Of a DNA stretch of 64,000 bases, positions 45,926 to 59,000 are shown piece by piece. Location: positions 34,104,501-34,168,500 of the forward strand of contig NC_084927.1 in the NCBI RefSeq assembly GCF_958298935.1, read 5' to 3'. The DNA is from Phragmites australis. Its lineage: Eukaryota; Streptophyta; Magnoliopsida; Poales; Poaceae. How positions within the stretch are numbered: position 1 is the stretch's first letter; every line of letters starts with the position of its first letter. The position numbers were made by a program, and so were the translations under genes. The notes below the pieces were generated by a model, which was not told where the DNA came from, made no database searches, and saw only the letters and a list, made by a program, of their open reading frames with translations.

Positions 45926-47957
45926 TTTGTCGATTGGCGAGGCGACGACTCCGCCTAGGCAGGCTCCAAGCGGACGCAGGCGGCAGGTTTCGCGCGCGAA
46001 TGCCTCGGCGCGAGAGGCGTTTGAATTGCCTTTGGCAACGGACGCGACGAAGGCATGCGTCTCTGCAACGGCGGCCTTCCTGGGGTCGGTCTCGACCATT
46101 TTCAACTATATTCTTTTTATTTTATTTATTTTCTGATTTTTTTTCTTATTTTTATTCTCTTTATTTTTTCTCATTCAATAATTTCTTTTTAGGAGGAATC
46201 ATGAAGTAAAAAGAGATAATCTTGTTTTAAAAGGAATGATTTTAGGAATATCTTCTTAACAGGAATCGTGAAGTAAAACTGTTAGAGCGTAAAAAAAAAA
46301 ACAAAAATCTCTCCACGACAGGAATTTAAACCGTGAAGGAAAACACTTGACCGCAGTCTTAGCGGTTGGCAGGTCGTTACTGTCGTCGTCGGGCCTGGAC
46401 GTCTCCCAGCGGGCAGGCTCCACAGTTGGATCCAAGCCTTGCATCCCAGAGTGGCCCGGGGTGTTCGGCTCGTGGCCTCCATCCCGCACCGGAGCAGTAG
46501 CGACGCGTGGGGGACGGCGCCGCTTCAATCGCCTTCTCTCTCTCGTCCGGGCAGCGATGCCATTGCCGCGAACAAGAAACGCCACTCCCCCTACTGCCCG
46601 CGCCTTGCGGACTCGATCGTCACCGGCGCTCGGTAGTCGGCACTGGCCACCTCCTGCCTCGTCATGTCCGGCGGCTCCAACCACGAAAGGAATCGGCAAT
46701 ACCATCGATCGGCAGCCCGCAGCCCCTACCCGCGTCAAACGTAGCACCTAAACCCTGTTCTGCCTTCGCCTGAATGGCGAACTGGCGATCGATGTCTGTG
46801 CCAACCAATATTATTACTAGCAGCGGCTTACAAGAACAGAGGGAAATACCTGTAGCTGCACGGGCTGCAGAGATGGGTGTCCAGGAGGGGTGGCAGACCG
46901 CCCGCAAGCAGGTTCACAAACTGCACAAGAAATGCTTGTGATGCCTGCAGCACTCGGTTCGTTCTCGACAAGATAAATAAAGCAAGAAGCCTTCATGTGG
47001 AGCACTGCCGGAGCATGGCAACTGAGTCGTCTCATCCGCGAGTGATCAGATCTTGAGAAGTGCTTACGGTTGTGTCATTCTCTGTATAAATATGTTCTAA
47101 ATTAGTAGGATGAGATGTGTGGTGACCTCGCGTTGTACTTGAACTAATAGTTTCTCTTCTAAATAGAATGATGCGTAGTCCTTCGGGAAAAAACAAGCAA
47201 ATGACGAAACAACTGTACTATATATTTCCACTTTTTTTCCCTTGTGAGCTTATTGCTTCGATACAAACGAAACAACGAATAGGTCAACTCTACGCACATG
47301 GGTGATCGGTGATTCATGTGAATGTCTAGAATTTTATAAAAAAACATATTTGATTGTCTGTACATATTTTTTAGTTTAATTTGATAAATATAAATACATA
47401 CTCGTAGCCAGTATACTGACGTGTGAGGAAAGCTCTGTAGCCTAGCCCGTCAGATATAGACTGTTACATTCACTTATACAGCCGAACTCACTTGTAAATA
47501 TCATAAAATCACATTCGTACGAACTATTAATTAAAATCTCAGCTCTTACATTCATTCATTTGATCTAGATTCAGTCAACTAAATAGAAACTCAACTCAGT
47601 CTATCGAGATAAATATAATCAACCAAACATTTTTTTCCAACAAACATAACTTTACTCAGATTGCTTCCACTAAACCTACATATACATGCGGTCTATACAA
47701 GCAACAGCATATGCGAGTAGATCAATTGGTTATACACGTACACAAATGCGATGCACGTTCAAATACGTCGTCAGTAGCCGACTCTCCGATAACTGGAACC
47801 AGACGAGAGATCCAGATGACAGGGAGGAGGCGCTCTCTTGACACCGTCGCCTCCGGCTGCTCTCCATCGCCAAACCAACAGAACGCCAGCCAAACGCCAA
47901 TCAGGAGTGGAGATTTTTTTTTAAAAAAAAGAGCTTTATTAACTTTTCATCGTTACA
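45926..47957. other. Region downstream of galacturonokinase without a supported gene
   Basis: A GC-rich patch at 46.3-46.75 kb opens overlapping frames on both strands (up to 163 codons) with no recognisable domain and low-complexity composition. The remainder is AT-rich. The last few hundred bases before 47958 probably include the galacturonokinase 3'UTR. Confidence 0.45.
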
Positions 47958-50900
47958 TCAGCAACGATGGTGGTGGTCGGGTAATATGACGCGCGCGGAG
48001 TCTCCAGGCTCGCAGACCAGCACGCGGCGATCCGCGGGGATCTTGCAGATCAGCTCGGGCAGGGCCTTCTCGCACTCGGCTCGGACGTACGCCGCCGCCT
48101 CCTCAGCGCGGTCGCTCTCGACGATCCCCAGGCAACAGCCCCTGAAGCCGGCGCCGCTGAACCGGGCGCCGAGGACGCCGGGGGCCTTCAGGAGGATCTC
48201 GTAGAGCTGTATCATCTCCTTGCTCCCTGCGATTTCAGAGAAACTATTGCGTCATAGAAAGTTACCTGACAACCTGCGGTGTTTTGGCACTTGGCGAGAA
48301 GATGAAATTGTGAACTGAAACTGGAGCATATGATCTGAAGTGTTTTGATCGACATACCACATTCGTAGTTCAATATGGAGCTACGACCAGATGCATAGAT
48401 CAGCTGCCCAAATTCTTGTAGGTTTCCACGGGACCATGCCTCCCTTCCTGAAGGGAGATCAACCAGAAACTGTTAGGTGATTGCGCATCCAGTTGACACT
48501 TGCGCAGAGACGCAAGTTAGTAAAGATTGAAGTCAAATTGTATGGTGAATGGCTGAATGCAAAATAAGTAAGTAATCAGTAGCCAGGAAGGTGAAACGAT
48601 CTGCCAGGTTGTTAAGGTCTCACAGAACACACTGGGATAATACAAATAACAGATGCAATGTATAATGCTGAGTATTTCTTTTGGATGTGCATAGACTGAG
48701 ACAGTTGCAAGTCCAGTTCTTTCATGTGTAATACAAGGTACAGACAGTTCCTTTATGCAGACAATGAAGGCCCAACTGTATGTGGTTCTTGTTATGATAT
48801 GCGGTGGTAGTAGAAGTGTAGAACTATGGTGACCTGTGAATTTGATATTTCTGTACACGGAAATGTGTCATGAGGAAGTAATTTACATTGGTCAGTCGAA
48901 TGCACAGAAAAAGCATACACCAAAGATATGATTAGCTCACCCTTAAGAACCCGGTTCATTTCAGAAAAGTAATGCTCAGCTCTCCTGGAAAGATTTTCTT
49001 CCAATATATACTGCAGGAACAGGTTACAATGGAATGTGCTCGAATTCAAGATCCCATACTAACATTAAAATATTTAAGAAACTGGATCTGCAAATGGTGA
49101 GTACCTTCTGGGCCTCATATACAGCTGGGTCAACTGTAACAACAAAAAAGAAAATGTCAGGCTAATTAGACCTCTACAATGGGTCACTACAAAACTAATA
49201 TTGCTTAGATCGTGTACCATTACGAAGTATATTTGGCACATCTTCACAGCCTGAAGCACTGAGAATTCAAACAACAACATTATCAATAAATCTATCTGAA
49301 TTCTGAACACGACATCTACTAACAGAACTGTAGAGAAATCACAAATTTCAACCCTTTCAAATTGAACAGCATTAGAGGATATATGTTTGCATGATGAACT
49401 TTAGCTATACTGACTGAAGAGCTCACCACAAAAGAGCACGGGCAGCCTCTTTGCACTCAAAAACCCGTGTATTATATCCTCGCTTCTTTGGTAGGTTATA
49501 TTGCAGCCCTGAAAATGCCAACAAAATCTTGAATGGTAATTGTCCTTGAGTCGGCTGGCTTTTACTCGGCTCCGAGAAGTAGACGTAGGAAGGTGACGTT
49601 GTCTACTCAAGTAAGAGAGTCTCAGTCACTACCAATGCTAACAGAAAACATTGCAATGAACATTTTGAAACAAACTCTGGGCATGGAGATCATAAAAAGA
49701 GGCACTAAAGTGGCTCCAAAGTTTTGTTTCACGGACAATTTGAACTTATGCAAAAAAAAGAAGATAATAGTGCAAAATTTTGTCATGTAAACATATATCC
49801 TCATTTGTCTTTTCCTAAAAACATAATATGAACCTTAAAAGATTTAAAGAACCTCTTCATATCAGATTCTGAAATAAAATAAACTTCGCATAGAAGGAAG
49901 AGTATTACCTTGCAGTCCATAAAGGTGAGATAGCCATACCGTGAAAGCAAAATTGCTGATGGATCTAGAATACCATTTTCAAGGCCCAGGTATTTATTTT
50001 CAATGGATCTGACAAATAGGAATACTGAGTTAAGGGCAACTAACCGAAATCTCAATGACCATGAATATTTTCTTAAGTATGTGACTAAGTCTGAAGTGAT
50101 AAGAAACAGCATCTTGTTGCATTAGGACATCGCTAAGGCATTAGCATATGGTTGCAGTAAGTTCAACAAAGTTATTTGAAATTACAACTGGTATCAATGT
50201 TGTGGATGCATCCACCAACTTTATCCTTACAGGATATTAATGGAAGGAAACAAACTTACTTGTCCAACTGAATGTTATCCACTGGTGATACGACCAGATC
50301 ATTTACATTTTCTAAAGCCAGCAAATAGGCAATGCCAACCTGTTGAGGAGCATTGACAGACAATTATCTTATGATCGTACCACTGATCAAGATACCAATT
50401 TTCTTACAATGTTTTTTGAGGAACTAGGGTAATGTACAAGTGCAAAAAAAGTGTTCTTGCACAAGTTTTGCTACAGTTTCCAGTTAACATAGTGTGAAGT
50501 GGGCTTCACAAGAACATATGCTGTTACAGACAATCTATATGCTTGTGAAGTTATATATCAGGATTTAACTCAAATTACACATATTTAACAATTCTCCACC
50601 AGGTCAGCACCTAATCCAATTATAAGTTCCAACATACAACAAATAGGTCTAGCAGTGACTTTAACTAAAATACATATACATTATATAACATATCAGATTG
50701 CTTACCGCTGCAGAAGAACTAAGCCCTGAACTGTCAAGTCCCTTCGCACCAGAAATATAACCAATAATACCCTACAAGAGGTCATTGGTCAATATTTTTG
50801 AAGAGCAAGATAATTGGATTGTTAAAGAGACAAATGCAATGGAGTTACCTTCCTGATATCATATCCACTATTTTGCAGTGCATAAACAGCACCTCTTGCA

Positions 50901-53704
50901 TAGCTTTCCCAGTTTATGCTCTCTGGGTTATCAATAGGCTTTTGCAACTCATCAACACTGTTAAGAAAAACAGACGGAGCATGTGCGATGCAACTTAGCT
51001 TGGTGATATTGAAAAGTTGAACTAAGCCAGGATTCAAGTATGAGAACTGCAGCTATAGCAAAAGAGTGTATATTTTCTACACAATGCTGTCCCTCAGATG
51101 GGGTTAGGTGGCAATGCTATCTGATGTCTTTTGTTAGTTAGGAACACCAAAACACAGTGAAACTTTGTTCAAGGAAATATAGCTTTGTATAGTGTTACCT
51201 GAATCGTATAACACCTTTAAATTGACCAGATTGGAGTAAAACCTAAAAAAAAAAGTTTGCTGAGTTTATATACAAAAAAACAGAGCATTATTCTGATATG
51301 ATGGATAATAGTCCACAAGAACTTCTACTTTGCGCAGAGACCATATGTTCTGCTTGTGATGGTACATTTAGCAAACATATAAACAAGAATAGGGTCCCCA
51401 GGGCAATGCGATCTATTATTTCAGCACAAAGAAGTTAACTTAAAATTTCAGTAAGCCTTCAGACAAAGTGTATTATATTTACCAACCTCAGAATCATTCG
51501 AGGGCACAAAACCAAGAAGTACTCCATAATTAATGGTCATAGCTGTGACTATTCCACCCTGCCAGATTGCAGACGAGAACTTAGCTAACAAGCATAGAGT
51601 GACGACTGTCAAGAGAATACTTAGGTAGATCAATTAATAGCATAACAGTAAAACGGACGTTGGAATAAATTTATGGGTTGATGCACTCTAATGATTTATA
51701 TGGCTTATGTCACAAGTTTTTTAAAACTTATACCAAAATGGTTAATATAAGGAGGCTTGCACTAGTTCTAGTCAGTTTGAGATGATAATTATCCAGCACG
51801 AAACAAAACTTTGCACACAAAGCCAGTGGCAATACTGGCTTGGTATGTTACCTGCTGAAAACTGATAATCCCCACCATAACTGATTCACAGTTTATATAC
51901 CTTCCTACCCTTTCTACAAAAATATTATGAAATGTTCTGTTTCTTATGAGCAAAAAAACATGAATGATTACCAATATCTATGGATCTCATTCATGACTCA
52001 AAAATAGTCAGGCTTGAAGCCCTAAATCAAATATCTGAACTGGTCACATCTTCCCAATAAAGACCCAAATTGGGTTTTGTTTACAGGCAACAATAAGTTA
52101 CCACCGCTAAGTCAAGCTCTGAATGATAGTCCCATGCTGCCGCTGTACCTGGCTTGATGCAACTTCCAAACATTTGCATAGGGGGCATCTAATAAGCAGA
52201 TTATTAGCAGTAAGTAGCCTAATCAGAGAAACATGTCTGATGTCGCTATACCTGGTCAACATTGGAGGTAGTACTAGGTCAATATATCTACAGAAAATAC
52301 TACAATCATTCCAATAATCTGGCATATGGCTTGTGAAACATGATATGCAATCTGTAACGTCTGGATATACAATTGAAATAATATCAAATAACATACTAGG
52401 ATAACTTATACTAAGCTGTAACTTAAATCCTCAGTCTTAACCATGACTTAATCTTCTTAAAATATCAACAGAATGATACTGCAAAGTTACCTGATGATCA
52501 ATGTGAGCTGTAACTTAAATCTTCAGTCTTAACCATGACTTAATCTTCTTAAAATATCAACAGCATGATACTGCAAAGTTACCTGATGATCAATGTGAGC
52601 CCCCAAAGGGCAAATCCTGTAGGGGCAAGCAACCACCCTAACCTCTCGTTCATCCCTTCCACTAATCTCCACCACCTTCTTCCGCACAGTGTCAAGCTGC
52701 AATACCAGCAACAAGATGTAAAACGAAAAGGAAAACATTGCCACATACTAACAATACGAGCTTAAGGTCAGCACCCTGCACTAGCATGTGATTTCACTTA
52801 TGTGACCACAAAAATAAAAAGATATTCGAGATCATGCAACTTTGACTAGACCAATTTCAATCTTATTTATTTGATTAGTTACACCAAAACGTGAGCTCAC
52901 AGGAAAATGACATAATCATATGCGCACATCCTCCCTGGCCACAGAAATGGCGACACGCTGCTTACTTGAACCAGGAAGATTCAGGTTTTGTTGAGACCAG
53001 ATGAGTTACTCCAAAATCTCCAAGTGTTCGAAAACTACAGCTTATTATACCCCAACCCGAGCCATGAACGTCAATGCAAAATACCAAAGATTAATGCACA
53101 TCCTTTTGTTTCACAAGGGGGAAAATCACATCTTCCTTTCTCTCTTCGACACATCATCGAAAGACACAAGCAAGGCGCGATCTTATCCCAAAATATATCC
53201 CACATCAATTCCGAGCTAACATAATTGTCCCATACGCAAATTCGGATGCAATATGCTTATCTAAAACAGAGGTTTCCATGCACCAAACTACCAAAACAAC
53301 ACACTAGCAAAAGGAGTATTCCAAATATACAATTCAGATGCCAATTGACCATTGAATAGTGGCAAAGCGGATAGCCAGAGCAGCACTGACGCAGCCATCG
53401 ACAGCCGCCGCGGGGGGACACCGCCGGCGACGTCGTCAGCGCCCCACCGCGGACCCACATCGCAGCTAGCCGTGCCCGCGCACACGGCATCCCACAATTG
53501 CTACCCCCCCCCCCCCCCGGGGGCCTTAATCCTAAACCCCCGAGCTGGCCGACCGCGAGATCGAAACCACCCACCCACCCACGCCCGCAACCCCATGCCA
53601 ATCGGCCACTGTCAATCGCCCCTCATCGGCGCAATGCCGCCACCCCTCACCTCCTCCTCCGCCGGCCACCGCGACGGGCCTTCTCCTCCCCCGGGCGCCA
53701 CCAT
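47958..53704 (-). CDS. GALAK: Galacturonokinase (GHMP kinase)
   Basis: Fourteen exons: 53651-53704, 52583-52696, 51487-51558, 51199-51242, 50849-50957, 50706-50771, 50260-50339, 49909-50008, 49427-49602, 49218-49258, 49105-49133, 48941-49010, 48358-48447 and 47958-48226. They close in phase to 437 residues; remembered Arabidopsis At3g10700 is about 424. The enzyme phosphorylates D-galacturonate at C1 in the salvage path to UDP-galacturonate for cell-wall pectin. Motifs in order: PYRICPLGAHIDHQGG (sugar-binding start, about 44-58), the ATP loop GLDSSGLSSSAA (about 142-153), ENKYLGLENGILDPSAILLS, PFKILLAFSGLQYNLPKKRGYNT, RRAEHYFSEM and the C-terminal GARFSGAGFRGCC. Exon 1 (MVAPGGGEGPSRWPAEEE) is short and GC-rich and joins at a GTGAGG donor. 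The C-terminus ends DSARVILPDHHHRC, slightly longer than the homologues I recall. A 92 bp duplication at the donor of exon 2 is described separately. Confidence 0.93.
52414..52599. repeat. 92 bp tandem duplication spanning an exon end and splice donor of galacturonokinase
   Basis: Copies 52414-52505 and 52506-52597 differ at only about two positions. The right copy contains the last bases of exon 2 (ending at 52583) and its GTAACT donor. The left copy reproduces CTCACATTGATCATCAG/GTAACT on the minus strand, so a second perfect donor sits 92 bp into the intron (exon end would be 52491). Confidence 0.92.
53504..53518. repeat. Poly-C tract (15 bp) in galacturonokinase intron 1
   Basis: An uninterrupted C15 run lies in the intron between exons 1 and 2 (52697-53650), in a GC-rich context. 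Similar runs occur elsewhere in the window. Confidence 0.9.
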
Positions 53705-55944
53705 TGCTAGTCCGCCCGATGCGGTCCCGCGCGCGCACGGGTGGGGATGCGGGTGTCGGTGCGCACGGCGCGAGGAGTGGTGGCGCCTGCGAGTGCGGGT
53801 GGCGAGATCGTAATCGTACGTGGTGGTGTCGGGGGCTCGCGTCGCCATTATTTATCCCCCGCGTTCGTTCACTAGCGTCTTTGGATTGGGTCGGGTGACC
53901 TTGGGTTGGGTTGGGTTGGTCTGCCTCCATTGCCATTGGGTGATCCGGCGAAAATGACAATGGCTCAGTGGGATCGCCACAAGATCAGTACTGGATGGTC
54001 AGTGTCCACCTTAGTCGGTGAGAAGGGCAGTAGCGGATTCAGAGAAGCTAAGTAGGGGCTCATCCACTTCTATCTTTTTTTTCTCTCATTTTTCTTTCTC
54101 TTTCTTTTCTTTTTCTCTCTCATCGTAGTAAAAATAAGGAGAATCTCAGGATATCCATCGGTTTCAAGCGGTAAGCGGCTGTAACCCCTGATCCGTCTCT
54201 GGCCCAATACAAAACTTTGCTTGGCGAAATAACTCCGGTCTATATTTGACATCTCATCTACTTAATTTAATGGCATTCCATCCTAAGGTCTGAAATTTTT
54301 ATCTACTTTTTTAGATTACTTTTTTTGCAAAATCTAAATTAAGGGCTCCTCACGAGAATGGTATGGAATCGGTAGGCTTGACTGCGTGTGCTTTCGAGCT
54401 TTGCGTGAACGCGCAAGGACGAGGTGCGCCGCTGTGTTTGTGTCTGTGTTCGCGCAACGGGCCAGCCAAAAAGCTGTACGTGTCACCGGCCGTGTGAGTA
54501 CACGACAGTTGATGACAAGTGAATGAAGCGTACAAAGGACAAACAATTCTTGTCCTGCACCGCACAGGTTTGCTTTAACTCGTCTATGGCCCAATTAGAT
54601 CAAGAGACCGCTGGGCCGTCAGAAGTCTAGGCCTAACTGGCGTCCACAGCCCCTCTACAAAAACTGGCGCGCACAGCCGGAGCGACCCGTCTCGCTTAAT
54701 TTCGTTCGGCCCGCTTGTTCAGCTCGCCCAGCAACGCGGCCGTGCAAACTCCAAGTTTTTTTATATTTTCTAACATTAATATTTAAATAAATATACATAA
54801 TAGAAAAAATCGTAAAAATAGACTCCTACCGTCGAGGGTGGTCCACCGCCCCGTGTGAACGGTTTCGTCAAAATCAGTGTTCACAGTAATATTTTTTCCT
54901 CCCATCTTCTTTATATAAAATTGAAATCTTCTGTTGCTTACAAAATATTAAAAAAAAATTATACGTGTTTCATAATTTATGTATAACCTATTTTTATTGG
55001 ATTCAATAAAAAATGTGTAGAATTTAAATTAAATTTTAAAAAAAGACTACTTTTATAACTTTTAACAATTGTTAAGGGCTCAAATAATTTTTCAAAAATC
55101 TAGAAAAATTCACTAATATTTATCTTATGTGATGGACTAATTTCTAAAATTATAATTTTTTTAATACTCTATTTATATATATTTTCATCTTATGTGATAA
55201 AAATACGTATAAATATAGCATGACAAACGTCCATCGGAATAGCCGGATCAACCAATCACTGTGCTCCAAGAAGCCTAGCCCTAGCCCTGGCCCAGCTTGA
55301 CCCAAAACCAGAGTCCTTTTCCCAGTCAACATAAACCTACAGGCCAGCAGGTGGAAGCATCGAGACGAACAGCAGATGCTCGCACACGAACAAACTACGG
55401 CGGCCTACCGCGACGACGGCGACGAGACTCGGCTCGCGGATCCCCCGGTTTGAACGGCGAGTGCCGGTAAGAACACGCCGCTGCCTGAGTGGCTGGTGCC
55501 GATGGACGTTTCAAATTTCATGGTCAGAGATGAACATCTTGCTGCAAGAAAGCCAGGATCCATGTTCGTACCGAGTTAACAGTCTTCCCGAGTGGTCATA
55601 ACTTCATCAATGCATGCATCCAAATCCAAATGTAGGCTCCATTTAATTGGATCGCACGATTATTCTTTTATAATTCCCGTTCTATGAGGACTAAGAGCCC
55701 TCTGGGAGAGAGATTCTCTATAACTATACGGGTGACGTTAACACGTGAGACTCACTAACAGTTAGCTCAATATCAGCTCAATATCAGTGATAACGTTACT
55801 CGTGCAATTATATTAAAGAAGTCGCGTTCAGTCTTCTTTGGTAAATTTCCTACCTCAAATTTGTAGTCATATGGTAGCAAAGTATGTGGAGCTGAGACTT
55901 AGTCAGGTCTATTCCGAACAACCCACTGCATGGAACCGGTTCCT
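53705..55944. other. Intergenic stretch upstream of galacturonokinase
   Basis: The first 250 bases are GC-rich, include GGGTTGGGTTGGGTT and probably hold the promoter and leader of galacturonokinase. Beyond 54 kb the sequence is AT-rich with a GC-rich patch at 54.6-54.75 kb and another at 55.35-55.5 kb. No open frame with recognisable content was found. Confidence 0.45.
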
Positions 55945-56043
55945 CTACAGTAACTGCAAAGGGCAGTAGGGTTACTGCCACATAGATCCAGACGTGCGGT
56001 AATAACCCTATTGTAACCCTACTGCCCTCTACAGTTACTGTAG
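55945..56043. mobile_element. 99 bp foldback/MITE with near-perfect inverted repeats
   Basis: The left arm CTACAGTAACTGCAAAGGGC.. (55945-55974) and the right arm (56013-56043, ending CTACAGTTACTGTAG) pair over about 30 bp with two or three mismatches. The loop is about 38 bp. A transcript would form a strong hairpin. Flanking duplication is not obvious. Confidence 0.75.
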
Positions 56044-59000
56044 GCGAGTTCTATCGTCACTGTATAATGTTTTGGTACGGCTTAAGCATGACACAACATA
56101 AAGAACTATTGGGCCATGCTAGTCTAGCACAAAACCCTAGGTAGCTGAGCCTGAATGTGTGGCCCATCGGGTGCCATGGCACAGCACGACACGAAGAATA
56201 TATCATATCTAGGCTAACTCGGCACATAAATGGCTCGATAAGTGGATAGCCCATCGAGTTCGAGCAATATCAACAACACAAGGACATTAATTTTGGAAAT
56301 ATATGTGTAACAAGCAAAGCCCGCAAAGACATCAGTACATCAAACATGATCTGTCTGTCCTCGAGATCGACTATTAGACAGAGGCTATGCTCATCTTATG
56401 GCCATTGCGGAGGCCATTAGTTGCTAGCACATCTATGTAGCTTATGCCATTAGTTATTCCTCCACCACCACCGTGTCGAGATCCACCTCGCACCTGCGAT
56501 GACTCAATCCTGGGAGGAAGGGGATCGCACGAATCTATCAGGATAATCAAATAGAATAGTGAACCAGGATGAGATTCAAAAGAAGAAGATGAGAAGGAAA
56601 ACAACAAATAGAAAAGCAAACAGTCGTCCCACATTGATGTCGCCTGTACTCGACGTCCCTACTCTGCTCCGTCATAGCCGCACCGCTCCGAATTGCATAC
56701 ACCGCGTCAGTTGCACTTCCTCGCGCTGCGCCCCGCCTCCGATTTGCATAACCAACTTGCAGATCGTTGCTGCTCCATCCTCCGGCTAGCTGCGCACAGC
56801 TAGAACAATGACAAACCATGCGTAAGCCAACATAGCACATGGCATCACCACGTGCTATGGGTCGTGCTTGGGCCTCACAAGAGATGAGGTGTGCCGACGC
56901 GGCACAATGTACTGACCGTGTCTGCAAAGCACGATACAGCTTAAGTCCCACCTGTAGGTAGGGGTGGGAAAAATACCCTTGACCGAAAACCGAGCCCAAA
57001 CTACCCGAGATCAAATCCGAATTACCCGAAGACCGAAATTTCGGTAGTATTTCGGGTATGGGCCCCAAATGACTGATTTTTTTGTTTTTTCGGGTATGTT
57101 CCTCGGGTACCGAAATATCATTATGTTCTTTTCGTTTAGCGTTTCTGGAGAGGAAAAATGTTATTTTTTATTTGATGTTATACATATACATTCCTATAGT
57201 GCCTATTCTCTCATTTAGTGTGTGAACTGTAATACATTATACAAGATTATGAGACTCAATTACATTATCCATCGGTCAATATGGGTAGTTTAGGACAAAA
57301 CAAATTTGATAAGGTAGTAAGTGACAATTTTACTAAGAACATGTGGTAAGCTTTTGCTTTTTTTTTTCTTTTTCTTAATAACTATGTATAAATCTAAAAC
57401 ATCAAATAAAAAATAACAGAAGGAGTAGTATATAAAAAATTTGGATATTTTGGGTATTTCGGGTGCCAAATACTACTCGTTTACTGCAGTGTAAATTTGA
57501 AGGTGACACCTTTAGTTACTGCGGTGAAAACATGGACGCCGGAAGGTTACATGCAGTCTTGCAGAAATATGACCGCGGCTTTTGCCTTCCACTAGCCGGT
57601 GCTTGAACTTCCGCATGCATGCATGCGGTCGCGAATATTGATGCAGCATGCGCCTGCGCCTGCGATCGTCTGATCGACACGCGAGCTCGCGCTTCGACAG
57701 CTTTTGACCCCAAAAGGCCCAAATCAAAAGCACAAGTAGCTAGAGCTCGATCGCATACACCAAAAGCATTTGAGAGACGCGATGATGGCAATAGAAAGTG
57801 CTAATTAATGATAAATCTTAACTCCTTGTTTGAAACATCGCAGCTCATCCGTCTTAGGATCGGAATTGGGGTAGGTGCTGTTGTGAAATTTATGACCCTC
57901 GTGGGTTTTAACTTAAAAGTGTCTGGTCGTTTACCATTATAACTATATTTGAAATATTGTGCCTTAAAATTTTTGACATTATAATTGGACCTGTGAGAAA
58001 ATGTGAAATCGAGTCGTAACTCATAGTTATTGTGATCGCAATTACGAAACTCTAATTATATTTTTAAAACTTCATCAAAACATATTCATGATAAATCTTG
58101 TTTGGTCACCACATTTTTTTTAGCAAGATGCTTTAAACGGATCATCAATAGGAGTTATAATTGAGAAAAAAATGTTTTAAAGATTTGCTTAAACGCTAGA
58201 TTCTCTCTTGGTTGGGTGGGTGGTTTGCTTGGGGTGGCCTGTGCGCAATGCCCATGTGGAGTGCGTACATTCTTTCCTACTAGTTTGTACTATTTTTATT
58301 TTCGCTTACTTGTTACTATTTTTACTGTAGCAACTTTGATCTTACATTTTTTCCTATGAAGAATTTATGAATACTTAAAAGTATTTAATACCAATAAAAG
58401 TCTATTTCATGATGAATCTAATGATACGAAAGTTTTAGTTATTTATAAATTTTTTAAAAAAAACGTAAGGTTAAAATTACTATAATAAAAATTGGTGACA
58501 AATAAAAAACGGAGATAGTATAAAAAAGATCAGGTCATACGATCGATGCCCACTTTTCAAAGTCGATCGGGTCGTTCGATTGACCGTTAGTTGGCGACAA
58601 AACGAGCCTCCTACGTAAGGCTAGGTACCTAGGGCTTGACCGTTGCAAATAATTTTACTGCCAGTAGATTGCTGTGTTCTCTGCGCAGTCTCCAATTCCG
58701 ATGCTCTGGGTTTCCTGCAGTACTGTTTTTTTACTGGTATATAGTCTTGCTGCATGCGGCGTGCACCGGCCTAGCAGGTTAGTCAAACTTAGACCACCAG
58801 ACAAGAATCTCGGCTGTAGAAGCACTGGAGGTACTGATGTATCAGTACGGTTGAAATGTTAACTAACAGGTTCATAAAAATAACTTAGTGTGGTGGTTAT
58901 TGCAGGGTACTACTACTATAGTACTATACATGATAATTAGGGTAGTTAACCTCAAGAAATCTATTGTTAACATTAAAATATTTGCTGCATTTATCACCAG

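Noticed and set aside
46256..46747. 163-codon minus-strand frame and overlapping 134-codon plus-strand frame
   Set aside because: GC-rich low-complexity sequence opens several frames at once. No domain, no start context and no splice partners.
49401..49610. Minus-strand frame reading through FCWHFQGCNITYQRSEDIIH
   Set aside because: It is an out-of-phase reading of galacturonokinase exon 49427-49602, whose true frame gives PFKILLAFSGLQYNLPKKRG.
52529..52744. Galacturonokinase starting at a Met in intron 1 (MAMFSFSFYILLLVLQ)
   Set aside because: The extra residues are the pyrimidine-rich 3' end of intron 1. A better GC-rich first exon with WPAEEE exists at 53651-53704 and joins in phase.
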